Shown here in pieces: positions 1 to 6,660 of a stretch of DNA of 64,000 bases (the stretch's first letter is position 1; each line of letters starts with the position of its first letter). Source of the DNA: a bacterium. Its GTDB lineage: Bacteria > SZUA-79 > Acidulodesulfobacterales > Acidulodesulfobacteraceae. The position numbers were made by a program, and so were the translations under genes. A model generated the notes under the pieces. The model was not told the DNA's origin. It did not search any database and was given only the letters and a program-made list of their open reading frames with translations. Where the stretch lies: contig JAJYPL010000002.1 of NCBI GenBank assembly GCA_021795355.1, positions 1 through 64,000 of the forward strand, read 5' to 3'.

Positions 1-15
1 TTCTTGAAAATTCAA
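1..15 (-). CDS. possible start of a gene running off the left edge
   Basis: On the minus strand a strong SD (GGAGGA, complement of 23-28) lies 8 nt before a TTG at 15-13, which opens a frame that leaves the window after five codons. TTG starts with this spacing are common in the window. Nothing can be said about the product, and the start itself is inference from the SD only. Confidence 0.25.
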
Positions 16-40
16 TTATTTATCCTCCGATTTTTTTAAA

Positions 41-79
41 TAAAAATACCCCAATAAATTTAATTTATTTACTGGGGTA
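41..79 (-). terminator. rho-independent terminator downstream of the cold-shock gene
   Basis: TACCCC (47-52) pairs with GGGGTA (74-79), and an inner AATAAATT/AATTTATT stem (53-60 with 62-69) closes it, with a small bulge at 70-73. Reading on the minus strand, the hairpin is followed by TTTTTATTT. It sits about 130 nt beyond the stop of the cold-shock gene and before the possible left-edge gene. Confidence 0.6.
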
Positions 80-210
80 AATGATTTTAAAACGGTATGC
101 TTTTATTCGCTTGCTAACTTATATATTATAATTTTTATTATTTTTTTTAATTATATTATTTTTAATGCAAGTGGCGCGCATACTCCGCTTAAAACGATAA
201 ACTAGGGGGA

Positions 211-414
211 TTAACCCTTGGTTACGTTGACAGCCTGCGGTCCTTTTGCACCGTTGGTGATTTCGAACTCTACTTTCTGTCCTTCCGTTAAGGTTTTAAA
301 ACCGTCCTGCGAAATTGCAGAATAATGAACAAAAACATCAGGTCCGTTTTCCTGTTCGATAAAACCAAAACCTTTACTGTCGTTAAACCACTTCACTTTC
401 CCTTGGTACCTCAT
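211..414 (-). CDS. cold-shock domain protein (CspA family)
   Basis: This 67-residue protein is a single cold-shock domain, an OB-fold that binds single-stranded RNA and DNA and melts mRNA structure. Both nucleic-acid-binding motifs are visible near the N-terminus: KGFGFI (RNP1) and VFVHYSAI (RNP2). The length is the family norm. The ATG at 414 has AGGAGA 8 nt upstream. The gene is monocistronic, with a sigma70-type promoter about 110-135 nt upstream, a long leader containing a hairpin, and a terminator downstream. Long structured leaders are typical of cspA-type genes. Whether this copy is cold-induced or constitutive cannot be told from sequence. Confidence 0.96.
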   Translation of the reverse strand: MRYQGKVKWFNDSKGFGFIEQENGPDVFVHYSAISQDGFKTLTEGQKVEFEITNGAKGPQAVNVTKG

Positions 415-482
415 ACTTAACTTCTCCTTGAATCTTAAGCCGCTGCTTTAATAACGACGGCTTGTAAATTAATAATATCGGC

Positions 483-506
483 TTTTATCTAAACAACTAG
501 ATAAAA
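483..506 (-). promoter_or_regulatory. stem-loop in the cold-shock mRNA leader
   Basis: TTTTATCTA (483-491) and TAGATAAAA (498-506) form a perfect 9-bp stem with a 6-nt loop, just downstream of the predicted transcription start and about 70 nt before the start codon. A weak AU-rich 5' hairpin like this could affect mRNA stability in a temperature-dependent way. That role is inference. Confidence 0.45.
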
Positions 507-520
507 TAACCGTAATACAA

Positions 521-549
521 AGTTTAAACTACTGTATAAATAATGTCAA
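521..549 (-). promoter_or_regulatory. promoter of the cold-shock gene
   Basis: On the minus strand a perfect -35 TTGACA (complement of 544-549) is separated by exactly 17 bp from TAAACT (complement of 521-526), a 4/6 match to the -10 box. The predicted start near 514 gives a leader of about 100 nt. Confidence 0.7.
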
Positions 550-558
550 GCTATTTTT

Positions 559-1323
559 TTAACTGTTATTTTTAACGCCGTATTTCCTTTGGCGGACGAC
601 TTCATATGCGGCGACCGCAAAACTTACGGATGCGTTAAGGGAATTAACACCGCGTTCCATCGGAATTTTTAAAATCCTGTCGCAGTTTTCAGCAGTAAGA
701 CGCCTTAAACCGCTGCCTTCGGAACCTACGACCAATGCTAACGGCAGGTTAAAATCCATATCGTATATAGTATCCTCCGCATCTCCGGAAAGACCGGCTA
801 CCCATATGCCTCGCTTTTTTAAATCCGCTATAGTTCTGGAAATATTTACGACGCGGACTACGGCGACGTAAAATAAGGCTCCCTGGGAAACATAAGCTGC
901 CGAAGAAGTTATGCCGACGGAATTTGCCTTAGGTATTATAATCCCGGATACTCCTGCTCCGTTCGCAGTCCTGATTATTGAGCCGAGATTCTGAGGGTCG
1001 GTTATTTCGTCCAAAATTAGATAAAACGGTTTGCCGGTGTTTTGTTCGGATTTATTTAATAAATTTTCATAATCCGATTCAGGATATTCGGCAACGGCGG
1101 CTATGCCCTTTATGAAAGCTTCCTTGCCGAATTCCTGCAAGAATGAGGCATCTTTTTTTGAATAAATATTTATATTTTTATCTTTTGCGATATTAATAAA
1201 GCTTTTATCCGCTATGACGCTTTTGTACTTTTTTTCGGCTATATAAACGCTGACGCCTTTTTTAATACTGCCGGAAAGAATTGCTTCCCTGACCGTATTT
1301 ACGCCGTAAACTATTAATTTCAT
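559..1323 (-). CDS. rlmB: 23S rRNA (guanosine-2'-O)-methyltransferase, RlmB/TrmH (SPOUT) family
   Basis: The protein methylates a ribose 2'-OH in large-subunit rRNA, by family G2251 of 23S rRNA, using S-adenosylmethionine. The N-terminal ~75 residues match the L30e-like substrate-binding domain. The C-terminal SPOUT fold has all three signature motifs: DPQNLGSIIRTA (about residues 110-121), VVGSEGSGLRRL and IPMERGVNSLNASVS. At 254 residues it is full length. Its ATG overlaps the pyrF stop by 4 nt (ATGA), so the two are translationally coupled as the last genes of the envC-like/ctpA/pyrF run. The exact target nucleotide is inferred from the family only. Confidence 0.93.
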   Translation of the reverse strand: MKLIVYGVNTVREAILSGSIKKGVSVYIAEKKYKSVIADKSFINIAKDKNINIYSKKDASFLQEFGKEAFIKGIAAVAEYPESDYENLLNKSEQNTGKPFYLILDEITDPQNLGSIIRTANGAGVSGIIIPKANSVGITSSAAYVSQGALFYVAVVRVVNISRTIADLKKRGIWVAGLSGDAEDTIYDMDFNLPLALVVGSEGSGLRRLTAENCDRILKIPMERGVNSLNASVSFAVAAYEVVRQRKYGVKNNS

Positions 1324-2156
1324 ATTTTTTGCGTATTAACGTTGTTTTTTATATCGGCGCAAATTTTATCCAACGCATCGGCGGGATCGGCGGCTCCGGT
1401 TATTTCTCTGCCTATTACTATATAATCGGCTGCGGCGTTAAAAGCCTCGGAAGGCGTCATAACTCTTTTCTGGTCGTCTTCTGAATTATTAGCGCAGTTC
1501 GTTATTTTATTATCGCTTCCGGTTTTCGTTCTTATGCCGGGCGTTACGGTTTTAAAATCGTTCCCGAACGTTTTTTTTATATTTATCGATTCGCGGCCGG
1601 AACACACTACGCCGTCCAATTTTGAAATTTTAGCCAGCCGGGCTAAATGCAGGGCTAAACCCGAAGATATGCCTTCTTTGCAAACGCCGTATTCATTGCC
1701 TTTTCCTTGCATAACTTCTTCATAATCATTATAATCGTAAAAAATCCGATTTATATCGCCGTCCGAAAGGCTGGTCAAAACCGTAACCGCTATAATATCT
1801 ATATGCCTGCCTGCATCTTCGGATGCTTCGTCGGCCGCTTTTTTTGCGGCGGACATCATTTCCGTTCCACCTGAAGCATGCACGTTTATTATATCTGCGC
1901 CTACTCTACCCGCCGCTTTTACCGCTTTATAGACGGTATTCGGAATATCGTGGTATTTAAGGTCTAAAAAAACTTTACACCCGCGTTCCTTGATAAATTT
2001 AACGCTTTTTTCTCCGCAAGAGGTAAAGAGTTCGAATCCGACTTTATAAAAAAAAGCTCTTCCTTCAAGTTTATCTAATAAATTTTTTACCGGTTTTAAA
2101 CCGTCGTAATCTAAAGCAATTATTATTTTATCGTTGAAATTTACGGAATTCTTCAT
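1320..2156 (-). CDS. pyrF: orotidine 5'-phosphate decarboxylase
   Basis: It catalyses the last step of de novo UMP synthesis, OMP to UMP plus CO2. The TIM barrel begins with IIALDYDG and carries the catalytic D-x-K-x-x-D signature as DLKYHDI (about residues 65-71). The phosphate-binding end VTPGIR and the later YIVIGREITGA match the family. At 278 residues it is longer than the usual ~230; the extra length lies between the mid-barrel and C-terminal strands, including a polar loop after TPGIRTKTGS. The ATG abuts the ctpA stop directly and the 3' end overlaps rlmB by 4 nt. Confidence 0.95.
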   Translation of the reverse strand: MKNSVNFNDKIIIALDYDGLKPVKNLLDKLEGRAFFYKVGFELFTSCGEKSVKFIKERGCKVFLDLKYHDIPNTVYKAVKAAGRVGADIINVHASGGTEMMSAAKKAADEASEDAGRHIDIIAVTVLTSLSDGDINRIFYDYNDYEEVMQGKGNEYGVCKEGISSGLALHLARLAKISKLDGVVCSGRESINIKKTFGNDFKTVTPGIRTKTGSDNKITNCANNSEDDQKRVMTPSEAFNAAADYIVIGREITGAADPADALDKICADIKNNVNTQKI

Positions 2157-3497
2157 TTAATTTAATTTAGCGCCTGTATTCTTAATCACGTTCCAGCTTT
2201 TTAACAGCTCGTATGCAAACCTGAATTGATTATCCTTTTTGAAATAAATGTTAAAGGTTTTATATTTATCCTTCTCCCTGTTTGCTATATTTTTGCTTTC
2301 GGGATTTTTAAAATGATGCATCAAGTCGACTTCCCTTAGTTTTCTTAAAGGTTTTACGAATATGAAATCTTTAGAACTGTGAACGTAAAAATTAGGTATT
2401 ACGCCGGTATCTTGAACTGATACCCCGTTCGGAAGAAAATAAAAAGCCGTGGTAAGCCCCATGCCGGCATCGTCGGGCAGCGTAAATATCGTCTGAACCG
2501 AACCTTTGCCGAAAGTTTTAGTGCCTACTATTATTGCGCGTTTATGCGCCTGTAAACTGCCCGAAGTAATCTCGGCGGCGCTTGCCGTTCCGGCATTAAC
2601 CAGCACGGCTATTGGGTAATCCGGCTGTATTTGGTTTCCCAAAGCATAATATTTTACGTCTTGAGATTTTATTCTGCCTTTTGTATAAACTATAACTCCG
2701 CTCTTTATGAAATCGCTGCATACTTTTACGGCTTGATTCAACAATCCTCCGGGATTATTCCTGAGATCCAGGATAAGCCCTTTAATGCCGTGCTCCTTAA
2801 TACTTATAATCTTCAAAGCCTTCAAAAGCTGAGAATTAGTATGCTCCTGAAAACTTGAAATTCTGACGTAACCTACATGATTTGGAAGAATCATATAGGT
2901 TACGCTTTTAAGCATTATTTTTTCTCTCGTCAATACGAATATTTTAGGTTTTTTAAATCCCTTTCTGTTTATTAAGAGCGTAACCGAAGTCCCGACTTTT
3001 CCGTGCAAAAGTTTAACGGCTTTCATGATATTCATATGATAAGTCGAAATACCGTTAATTTTTTCTATAACGTCGCCTGCTTTTATTCCTGCGTTTGCGG
3101 CAGGAGAACCGTCTATAGGCGAAATAATAACGACGTATCCTTTTCTGACAGATATTTTTACGCCTATGCCGGTAAATTCGCCGGACGTTTCAGATTTCAT
3201 CTGCCTGAATTCGCTTGGAGTAAGAAAATAGGTGTGGGGGTCAAGGGTGGATATCATGCCTTCTATCGCCCCGAACATAAGTTTTTTCGACGGCTCTTTT
3301 TTTATATAGTCGTTTTTTATCAATGCGTAAACTTTTGAAAACAACCTTAAATTTTTAACGGTATTTGAATCAAATTTTTTAACGGCTGCTTTATGTCCGG
3401 CTTTTACGGCGGCATAAACTTTTACGCAATTTACGGAAACCGATAAAATAAATAATATTGAAAACAAAAATATTATGCGGTATTTTATTTTAGCCAT
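2157..3497 (-). CDS. ctpA: S41-family carboxyl-terminal processing protease (CtpA/Prc)
   Basis: This is a periplasmic tail-specific serine protease anchored or exported by an N-terminal hydrophobic segment (about residues 8-30). A PDZ domain follows (about 95-175; GIGVKISV, IDGSPAANAGIKAGDVI) and then the S41 core with the catalytic Ser in GTASAAEI and the Lys in FGKGSVQ. At 446 residues it is typical. It follows the envC-like coiled-coil gene by 11 nt. The pairing envC-ctpA, often behind ftsEX, is common in deltaproteobacteria and suggests a role in controlling peptidoglycan hydrolases or their activators. The substrate is unknown. Confidence 0.93.
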   Translation of the reverse strand: MAKIKYRIIFLFSILFILSVSVNCVKVYAAVKAGHKAAVKKFDSNTVKNLRLFSKVYALIKNDYIKKEPSKKLMFGAIEGMISTLDPHTYFLTPSEFRQMKSETSGEFTGIGVKISVRKGYVVIISPIDGSPAANAGIKAGDVIEKINGISTYHMNIMKAVKLLHGKVGTSVTLLINRKGFKKPKIFVLTREKIMLKSVTYMILPNHVGYVRISSFQEHTNSQLLKALKIISIKEHGIKGLILDLRNNPGGLLNQAVKVCSDFIKSGVIVYTKGRIKSQDVKYYALGNQIQPDYPIAVLVNAGTASAAEITSGSLQAHKRAIIVGTKTFGKGSVQTIFTLPDDAGMGLTTAFYFLPNGVSVQDTGVIPNFYVHSSKDFIFVKPLRKLREVDLMHHFKNPESKNIANREKDKYKTFNIYFKKDNQFRFAYELLKSWNVIKNTGAKLN

Positions 3498-3508
3498 GCT
3501 TCACCTCT

Positions 3509-4267
3509 TTATTTTATTACTTGGAATATTATACCGCTGCTGCGGGATTTATTTTTTAAATTCTTAATTAATTTTATAACTTTACGTTTTAAAAGTCTAT
3601 TCTTTTTATTATCCCTGCGCATATTCCCGGGTTTTTTAGACAGGTAGCCGTTATAATTTTTATCATTATTTATTTTTAACGACTTCATATACATATTTAA
3701 ACCGGTTATCAGTTGTTTTAACCTTTTTTTTGAACGTTTTATGCTGTTAATGTCGGCGACAAGACTGTTTTTTTCGTTTTTTAAATATTTTTTTAAATGT
3801 AAAAATTTATTTTTCCGTTTAACAAGATGCAAAAGTTTTCTTTCTTCTTTTTTCAGTAAAATTTTTAACTGGTAATTTATTATAAAAGCATTGCTGTCGT
3901 CTTTAAACGAAATTATTCCGTCTAATCGATACTCTTTATGGATAATAAAAATTTTTTCGGTTAAATCCTTTATTAGCAAACCGTATTTATTTATTTTCTT
4001 TTTTATTTTTTTTATATGCTTTTCGTCTTTTCTAATCTTTTTTTTCAGGCTGCTTACGGCAGAATCTCTGCGGGATATTTTAGAAGATATTAAGGATAAT
4101 TCTTTTTTATAAAATGTAAGGCGTTTAATTACGGATCGGTATTTCAAACGCGTGTTTATATTTGACTTAAATGCAGCGAAACTATTGCGGCAATAATAGG
4201 AAAGCGGTACCGATAGAAATATGACAAGAAAAAACAATAGCTTATTATTAATAATAATTTTCTTCAT
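3509..4267 (-). CDS. EnvC-like exported coiled-coil protein without a LytM domain
   Basis: An N-terminal hydrophobic segment (about residues 6-22) is followed by ~200 residues of Lys/Arg-rich heptad sequence, strongly predicted as coiled coil, and then a short basic tail. No zinc-peptidase (M23/LytM) domain follows: the stop lies 11 nt before ctpA. In EnvC-type cell-division activators the coiled coil binds FtsX and the LytM domain activates amidases. The position immediately 5' of ctpA supports an EnvC origin, but sequence identity in coiled coils is weak evidence. It could be a truncated EnvC, a decoy that only binds FtsX, or an unrelated coil. The composition is very Lys/Ile/Asn-rich, consistent with relaxed constraint. 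Confidence 0.6.
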   Translation of the reverse strand: MKKIIINNKLLFFLVIFLSVPLSYYCRNSFAAFKSNINTRLKYRSVIKRLTFYKKELSLISSKISRRDSAVSSLKKKIRKDEKHIKKIKKKINKYGLLIKDLTEKIFIIHKEYRLDGIISFKDDSNAFIINYQLKILLKKEERKLLHLVKRKNKFLHLKKYLKNEKNSLVADINSIKRSKKRLKQLITGLNMYMKSLKINNDKNYNGYLSKKPGNMRRDNKKNRLLKRKVIKLIKNLKNKSRSSGIIFQVIK

Positions 4268-4269
4268 CT

Positions 4270-4323
4270 ATAAAAATAAAATCCAGCCACCATTTTCATT
4301 TAACGCATTAAAATGATAGCTGG
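4270..4323 (-). terminator. terminator of the first Lys/Ala-rich lipoprotein gene
   Basis: On the minus strand CCAGC, an internal bulge, then ATTTT pair with AAAAT, a bulge and GCTGG (outer arms 4319-4323 and 4283-4287), followed by ATTTTATTTTTAT. It begins 21 nt after the stop codon. Confidence 0.7.
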
Positions 4324-4343
4324 AGAAATTTAAATCTTTAGCC

Positions 4344-4568
4344 TTAGCTTTTTGCTTTTGCGGTTTTTGCAGCTGCTTTTTTAGTTGCTTTTTTGGCTGC
4401 TTTTTTGGCTGCTTTTTTGGCTGCTTTTTTAGCCGGTTTTGCAGCTTTTTTGGTTACTGCCGGTTTTGCCGCTTTTGCCGGAGCCGCTGCTTTCTTTGCG
4501 CAACCCGAAAATGCAAAAGTCGATATGACTAAAAACACTCCTAAAACTAATACTGTAAGCTTTTTCAA
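4344..4568 (-). CDS. small Lys/Ala-rich lipoprotein (copy 1)
   Basis: The 74-residue product has a lipoprotein signal peptide ending in AFSGC (Cys about residue 23) and a mature part made almost only of Lys, Ala and a few Pro/Thr, with KKAA repeats. The start is a TTG at 4568, fixed by AGGAGGTG 9 nt upstream. A strong promoter lies at 4595-4623 and a terminator follows, so it is monocistronic. The first ~35 codons and the upstream region are nearly identical to the gene at 6308-6553, while the mature parts differ. The mature repeats resemble histone-H1-like or cell-wall-binding polycations; binding to anionic envelope polymers is possible but unproven. Confidence 0.8.
   Translation of the reverse strand: MKKLTVLVLGVFLVISTFAFSGCAKKAAAPAKAAKPAVTKKAAKPAKKAAKKAAKKAAKKATKKAAAKTAKAKS
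4372..4431. repeat. five 12-bp tandem repeats in the lipoprotein gene
   Basis: Five consecutive 12-bp units of the form GCTGCTTTTTTG (units 1, 2 and 5 carry one change) span this segment in frame and encode the alternating Lys-Lys-Ala-Ala block on the minus strand. Copy-number change would be in frame. Confidence 0.85.
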
Positions 4569-4633
4569 ATTTTATCACCTCCTTTAACATTTTTATTCTA
4601 TTTTTAGTGAAGAATTTTGTCAAGAAAAATTTT
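4527..4633. repeat. 107-bp exact repeat, copy 1 (promoter/RBS/signal peptide)
   Basis: This block is identical base for base to 6512-6618 in the same orientation. It covers the promoter, the 5' leader, the SD, the TTG start and the first ~14 codons of the lipoprotein gene. Similarity continues with scattered mismatches through the lipobox. Confidence 0.92.
4595..4623 (-). promoter_or_regulatory. promoter of lipoprotein copy 1
   Basis: On the minus strand TTGACA (complement of 4618-4623), a 17-bp spacer and TAGAAT (complement of 4595-4600, 5/6 match) form a near-consensus sigma70 promoter. It lies within the 107-bp duplicated block. High expression is expected. Confidence 0.8.
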
Positions 4634-4700
4634 GACTGCAATAACAATTAGTTTATTCATTTTAAAGAATGGAATTTTATATCAAGATTAAAGCGGTTCA

Positions 4701-4735
4701 ACAAAAAGGGCTCACGGCAAATAGCCTGTAAGCCC
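4701..4735 (-). terminator. terminator of the DUF302-like gene
   Basis: On the minus strand GGGCTTACAGGC and GCCGTGAGCCC form an imperfect GC-rich stem with a TATTT loop, followed by TTTTTG. It lies about 140 nt beyond the stop codon. The rest of 4736-4875 is AT-rich and shows no feature I can support. Confidence 0.7.
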
Positions 4736-4875
4736 CAAATTGTAGGTTTAATAAGAGTTTAATAAATTAATAATATGTTTGACTTTTTCTATTATGCGCA
4801 ATGACTTTCGTAAAATATCACTATTTTTAAAAAAATTGCTGACGCACCAAAAGCATCGCCTGGCCATTATCTTTA

Positions 4876-5883
4876 TTAATATGCAAGTCCGTATAAAATC
4901 ATCTGCTTAAGAGATCCTTGAATGGAGCCGGGCATACCCATATGGGTCATAAAAGCCATCATGCCTGCATCTGCGAAATAATATTTCATTCTCCACATTT
5001 CTCCAAGTATAGAAACATCGGTATAATTTCCTGCCCTGTATATAAGTATTTCAACGGGATAAGACGGACTGTGGTCTATTCCCGGAAACTTATCCGAGGA
5101 AGTAGCTCTTGCGCCGCTGTCTATTTCTATCGAATGTCTTTCCGTTGAGCTTCTAGTGACGCCTATTTCTATAAATCCTATAGAAGGCTTTTCTATCTTG
5201 TAAACTAAATGCCATCCGCCGTTATTACGCCCTATACCCTTTAAAATTAAATCGGCTACTCCGAGCAGATTTGAATCGGTGCTTCCGGAATAGTTGGATA
5301 TCTGATCGACGCTTCCAGGGAATGAGCCTCCGCCTATTCCGCCCGGAAACCTTCCTGCCCTCATAGGTCCGTACTGGCTGTTTGACGGCGTTCCGCCTAT
5401 CGCTTCTCTTATTATGCTTTTCAAATAGTTATTGACTTCTACTGCATAAGCTACATAAGAATTACCCGAAAAAGTCCTTGCCAGCGCAGGCAAATTTACC
5501 ATACTCACGACTACTCCCTGATTCGGCGTAGTATAAACGGCTATCCTTAAAGGCAGTCCAAAAGCTCCAAGAGGATAGTTCCCGTTATCCGCCATATATT
5601 TATCGTAAACACCGTTGGCTGCAACTATAACCGTTGAATGATAAGAGTCTCCCGACGGAAGCGAAGTGTTAAATCTGCCTATAACCGTCCAATTATGAGC
5701 GTTCAAAGCGTTTTCTACTTTTTGCGTTACGGATGAAATGCTTCCGGGAACATTGACGGCAACCTTAGTAAACACCCCGTAATCAGCAGCAAACACGCTG
5801 TCGGCAATTAAAAAAACCGATAGAAACGCAAAAACTAAAAAAAACAAAAATTTTAACTCAAACAATTTCATAGCTTTTTTCAT
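4876..5883 (-). CDS. secreted DUF302-like protein
   Basis: A signal peptide (about residues 1-32, ending VFAAD) leads into a domain (about 40-165) with the alternating helix-strand pattern of DUF302: VENALNAHNWTVIGRF, then a polar stretch and ALARTFSG. A Gly/Ser/Pro-rich linker (about 170-210) separates it from a second half (about 215-330) that may be a diverged repeat of the same fold (VADLILKGIGRNNGGWHLVYKIE). Family function is unknown; DUF302 proteins are often periplasmic. ATG 5883 has GGAGG 7 nt upstream. The gene is single, with its own promoter region, palindrome and terminator. Family assignment is from pattern and is moderate only. Confidence 0.6.
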   Translation of the reverse strand: MKKAMKLFELKFLFFLVFAFLSVFLIADSVFAADYGVFTKVAVNVPGSISSVTQKVENALNAHNWTVIGRFNTSLPSGDSYHSTVIVAANGVYDKYMADNGNYPLGAFGLPLRIAVYTTPNQGVVVSMVNLPALARTFSGNSYVAYAVEVNNYLKSIIREAIGGTPSNSQYGPMRAGRFPGGIGGGSFPGSVDQISNYSGSTDSNLLGVADLILKGIGRNNGGWHLVYKIEKPSIGFIEIGVTRSSTERHSIEIDSGARATSSDKFPGIDHSPSYPVEILIYRAGNYTDVSILGEMWRMKYYFADAGMMAFMTHMGMPGSIQGSLKQMILYGLAY

Positions 5884-5918
5884 TACTTTTCCTCCATTTT
5901 TTTAAAATGTTAATAAAA

Positions 5919-5938
5919 TGATAAATTAATATTTATCA
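5919..5938. promoter_or_regulatory. palindromic operator-like site before the DUF302-like gene
   Basis: TGATAAAT-TAAT-ATTTATCA is an inverted repeat with 8-bp arms and a 4-bp spacer. It covers the expected -10 position (TAAATA, complement of 5930-5935), 17 bp from a -35 TTGACA (complement of 5953-5958). That arrangement fits repressor control, although AT-rich palindromes arise by chance more often in this genome. Confidence 0.4.
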
Positions 5939-5958
5939 TAAAATGTTTACTCTGTCAA

Positions 5959-6237
5959 TTGATTATTTTAGGTATGAATTATTTTGGGTATTATTGCTTT
6001 TTAATAATTTTTAAATTTAAAAATTTATTTCTTAGCTTGGTAAGTTTATAAATTTAGTTTCTTTCTCCCGTAAAAGCATCTCAAAGCTGTATGATAATTT
6101 ACAAGGAAGTTTTTTAATCGAATAATGAAAAAATAATAAATTAACGCAAAGGTATTATTTATGTATTATAAAAATTTTTTAGATTTTAAAAAGTAAGCGG
6201 ATAGACAAAACATCTGCGGCTGTATTAAAAATAAGGA
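5959..6237. other. AT-rich gap with no recognised feature
   Basis: Between the DUF302-like promoter region and the terminator of lipoprotein copy 2 I see no convincing reading frame, RNA gene or repeat. The stretch is mostly A/T runs. Confidence 0.5.
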
Positions 6238-6244
6238 TTAAATC

Positions 6245-6282
6245 CCGCTTCCTATGCCGGTTTGTATTTGCATAGAAAGCGG
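6245..6282 (-). terminator. terminator of lipoprotein copy 2
   Basis: On the minus strand CCGCTTTCTATGC and GCATAGGAAGCGG form a 13-bp stem (one G-T wobble) with a 12-nt loop. It starts 26 nt after the stop codon. The following U-rich region (TTATTTTT) begins about 11 nt later, so termination may be less sharp than at copy 1. Confidence 0.6.
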
Positions 6283-6307
6283 TCTAAAAATTTTAAATTT
6301 CAAAACA

Positions 6308-6553
6308 TTAGCTGTTTGCTTTGGGAGCTGCCGGAGCTTTAGGGGCTGCAGGAGCTTTGGGAGCTTTGGCTGCCGCTTTTTTAGCAGTAGCTTTAGCAGC
6401 TTTAGCTTTGGTTGCCGCTTTTTTAGCAGTAGCAACAGGAGCTGCCGGAGCTTTAGGAGCCGGTTTAGCAGTCTGTTTTTTTGCGCAACCAGAAAATGCA
6501 AGCGCCGATACGACTAAAAACACTCCTAAAACTAATACTGTAAGCTTTTTCAA
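6308..6553 (-). CDS. small Lys/Ala/Pro-rich lipoprotein (copy 2)
   Basis: The 81-residue product is a paralogue of the 4344-4568 gene. The signal peptide is nearly identical (ending AFSGC), but the mature region is richer in Pro (APKAPAAP motifs) alternating with Lys/Ala blocks. The TTG start at 6553 has AGGAGGTG 9 nt upstream. The promoter at 6580-6608 is identical to copy 1. It is monocistronic and is transcribed divergently from thiE. Conserved signals with a fast-changing mature part indicate a recent duplication or gene conversion. Function is unknown; an outer-membrane or surface polycation is the likely product. Confidence 0.8.
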   Translation of the reverse strand: MKKLTVLVLGVFLVVSALAFSGCAKKQTAKPAPKAPAAPVATAKKAATKAKAAKATAKKAAAKAPKAPAAPKAPAAPKANS

Positions 6554-6618
6554 ATTTTATCACCTCCTTTAACATTTTTATTCTATTTTTAGTGAAGAAT
6601 TTTGTCAAGAAAAATTTT
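6512..6618. repeat. 107-bp exact repeat, copy 2
   Basis: This is the second copy of the block at 4527-4633, identical over 107 bp and carrying the promoter, SD, TTG start and signal-peptide codons. Confidence 0.92.
6580..6608 (-). promoter_or_regulatory. promoter of lipoprotein copy 2
   Basis: TTGACA (complement of 6603-6608), a 17-bp spacer and TAGAAT (complement of 6580-6585). It is identical to the copy 1 promoter. Confidence 0.8.
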
Positions 6619-6640
6619 TATTGAAAAAAATGTATAATAT

Positions 6641-6660
6641 ATTATCATATATATGATAAT
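6641..6660. promoter_or_regulatory. 20-bp perfect palindrome abutting the thiE start codon
   Basis: ATTATCATATATATGATAAT is self-complementary over all 20 bases and ends directly before ATG 6661. A TATAAT (6633-6638) just upstream could be the -10 box. There is no SD, so the thiE mRNA may be leaderless or nearly so. The palindrome could be an operator at the transcription start, or a hairpin at the ribosome entry site. No TPP riboswitch core is present. Confidence 0.5.

Noticed and set aside
4372-4431. CRISPR-like array
   Set aside because: The units are 12 bp, directly adjacent with no spacers, in frame, and encode a Lys/Ala repeat.
6238-6517. Overlapping frames on both strands over lipoprotein copy 2
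   Set aside because: Their Leu/Lys- or Ser/Cys/Phe-rich composition comes from reading the Ala/Lys repeats in other frames. The TTG frame has a promoter, an SD and a lipobox, so it is the real one.
6600-6660. TPP riboswitch upstream of thiE
   Set aside because: Only about 40 nt separate the divergent lipoprotein promoter from the thiE ATG, too little for a THI element, and its conserved CTGAGA-type core is absent.
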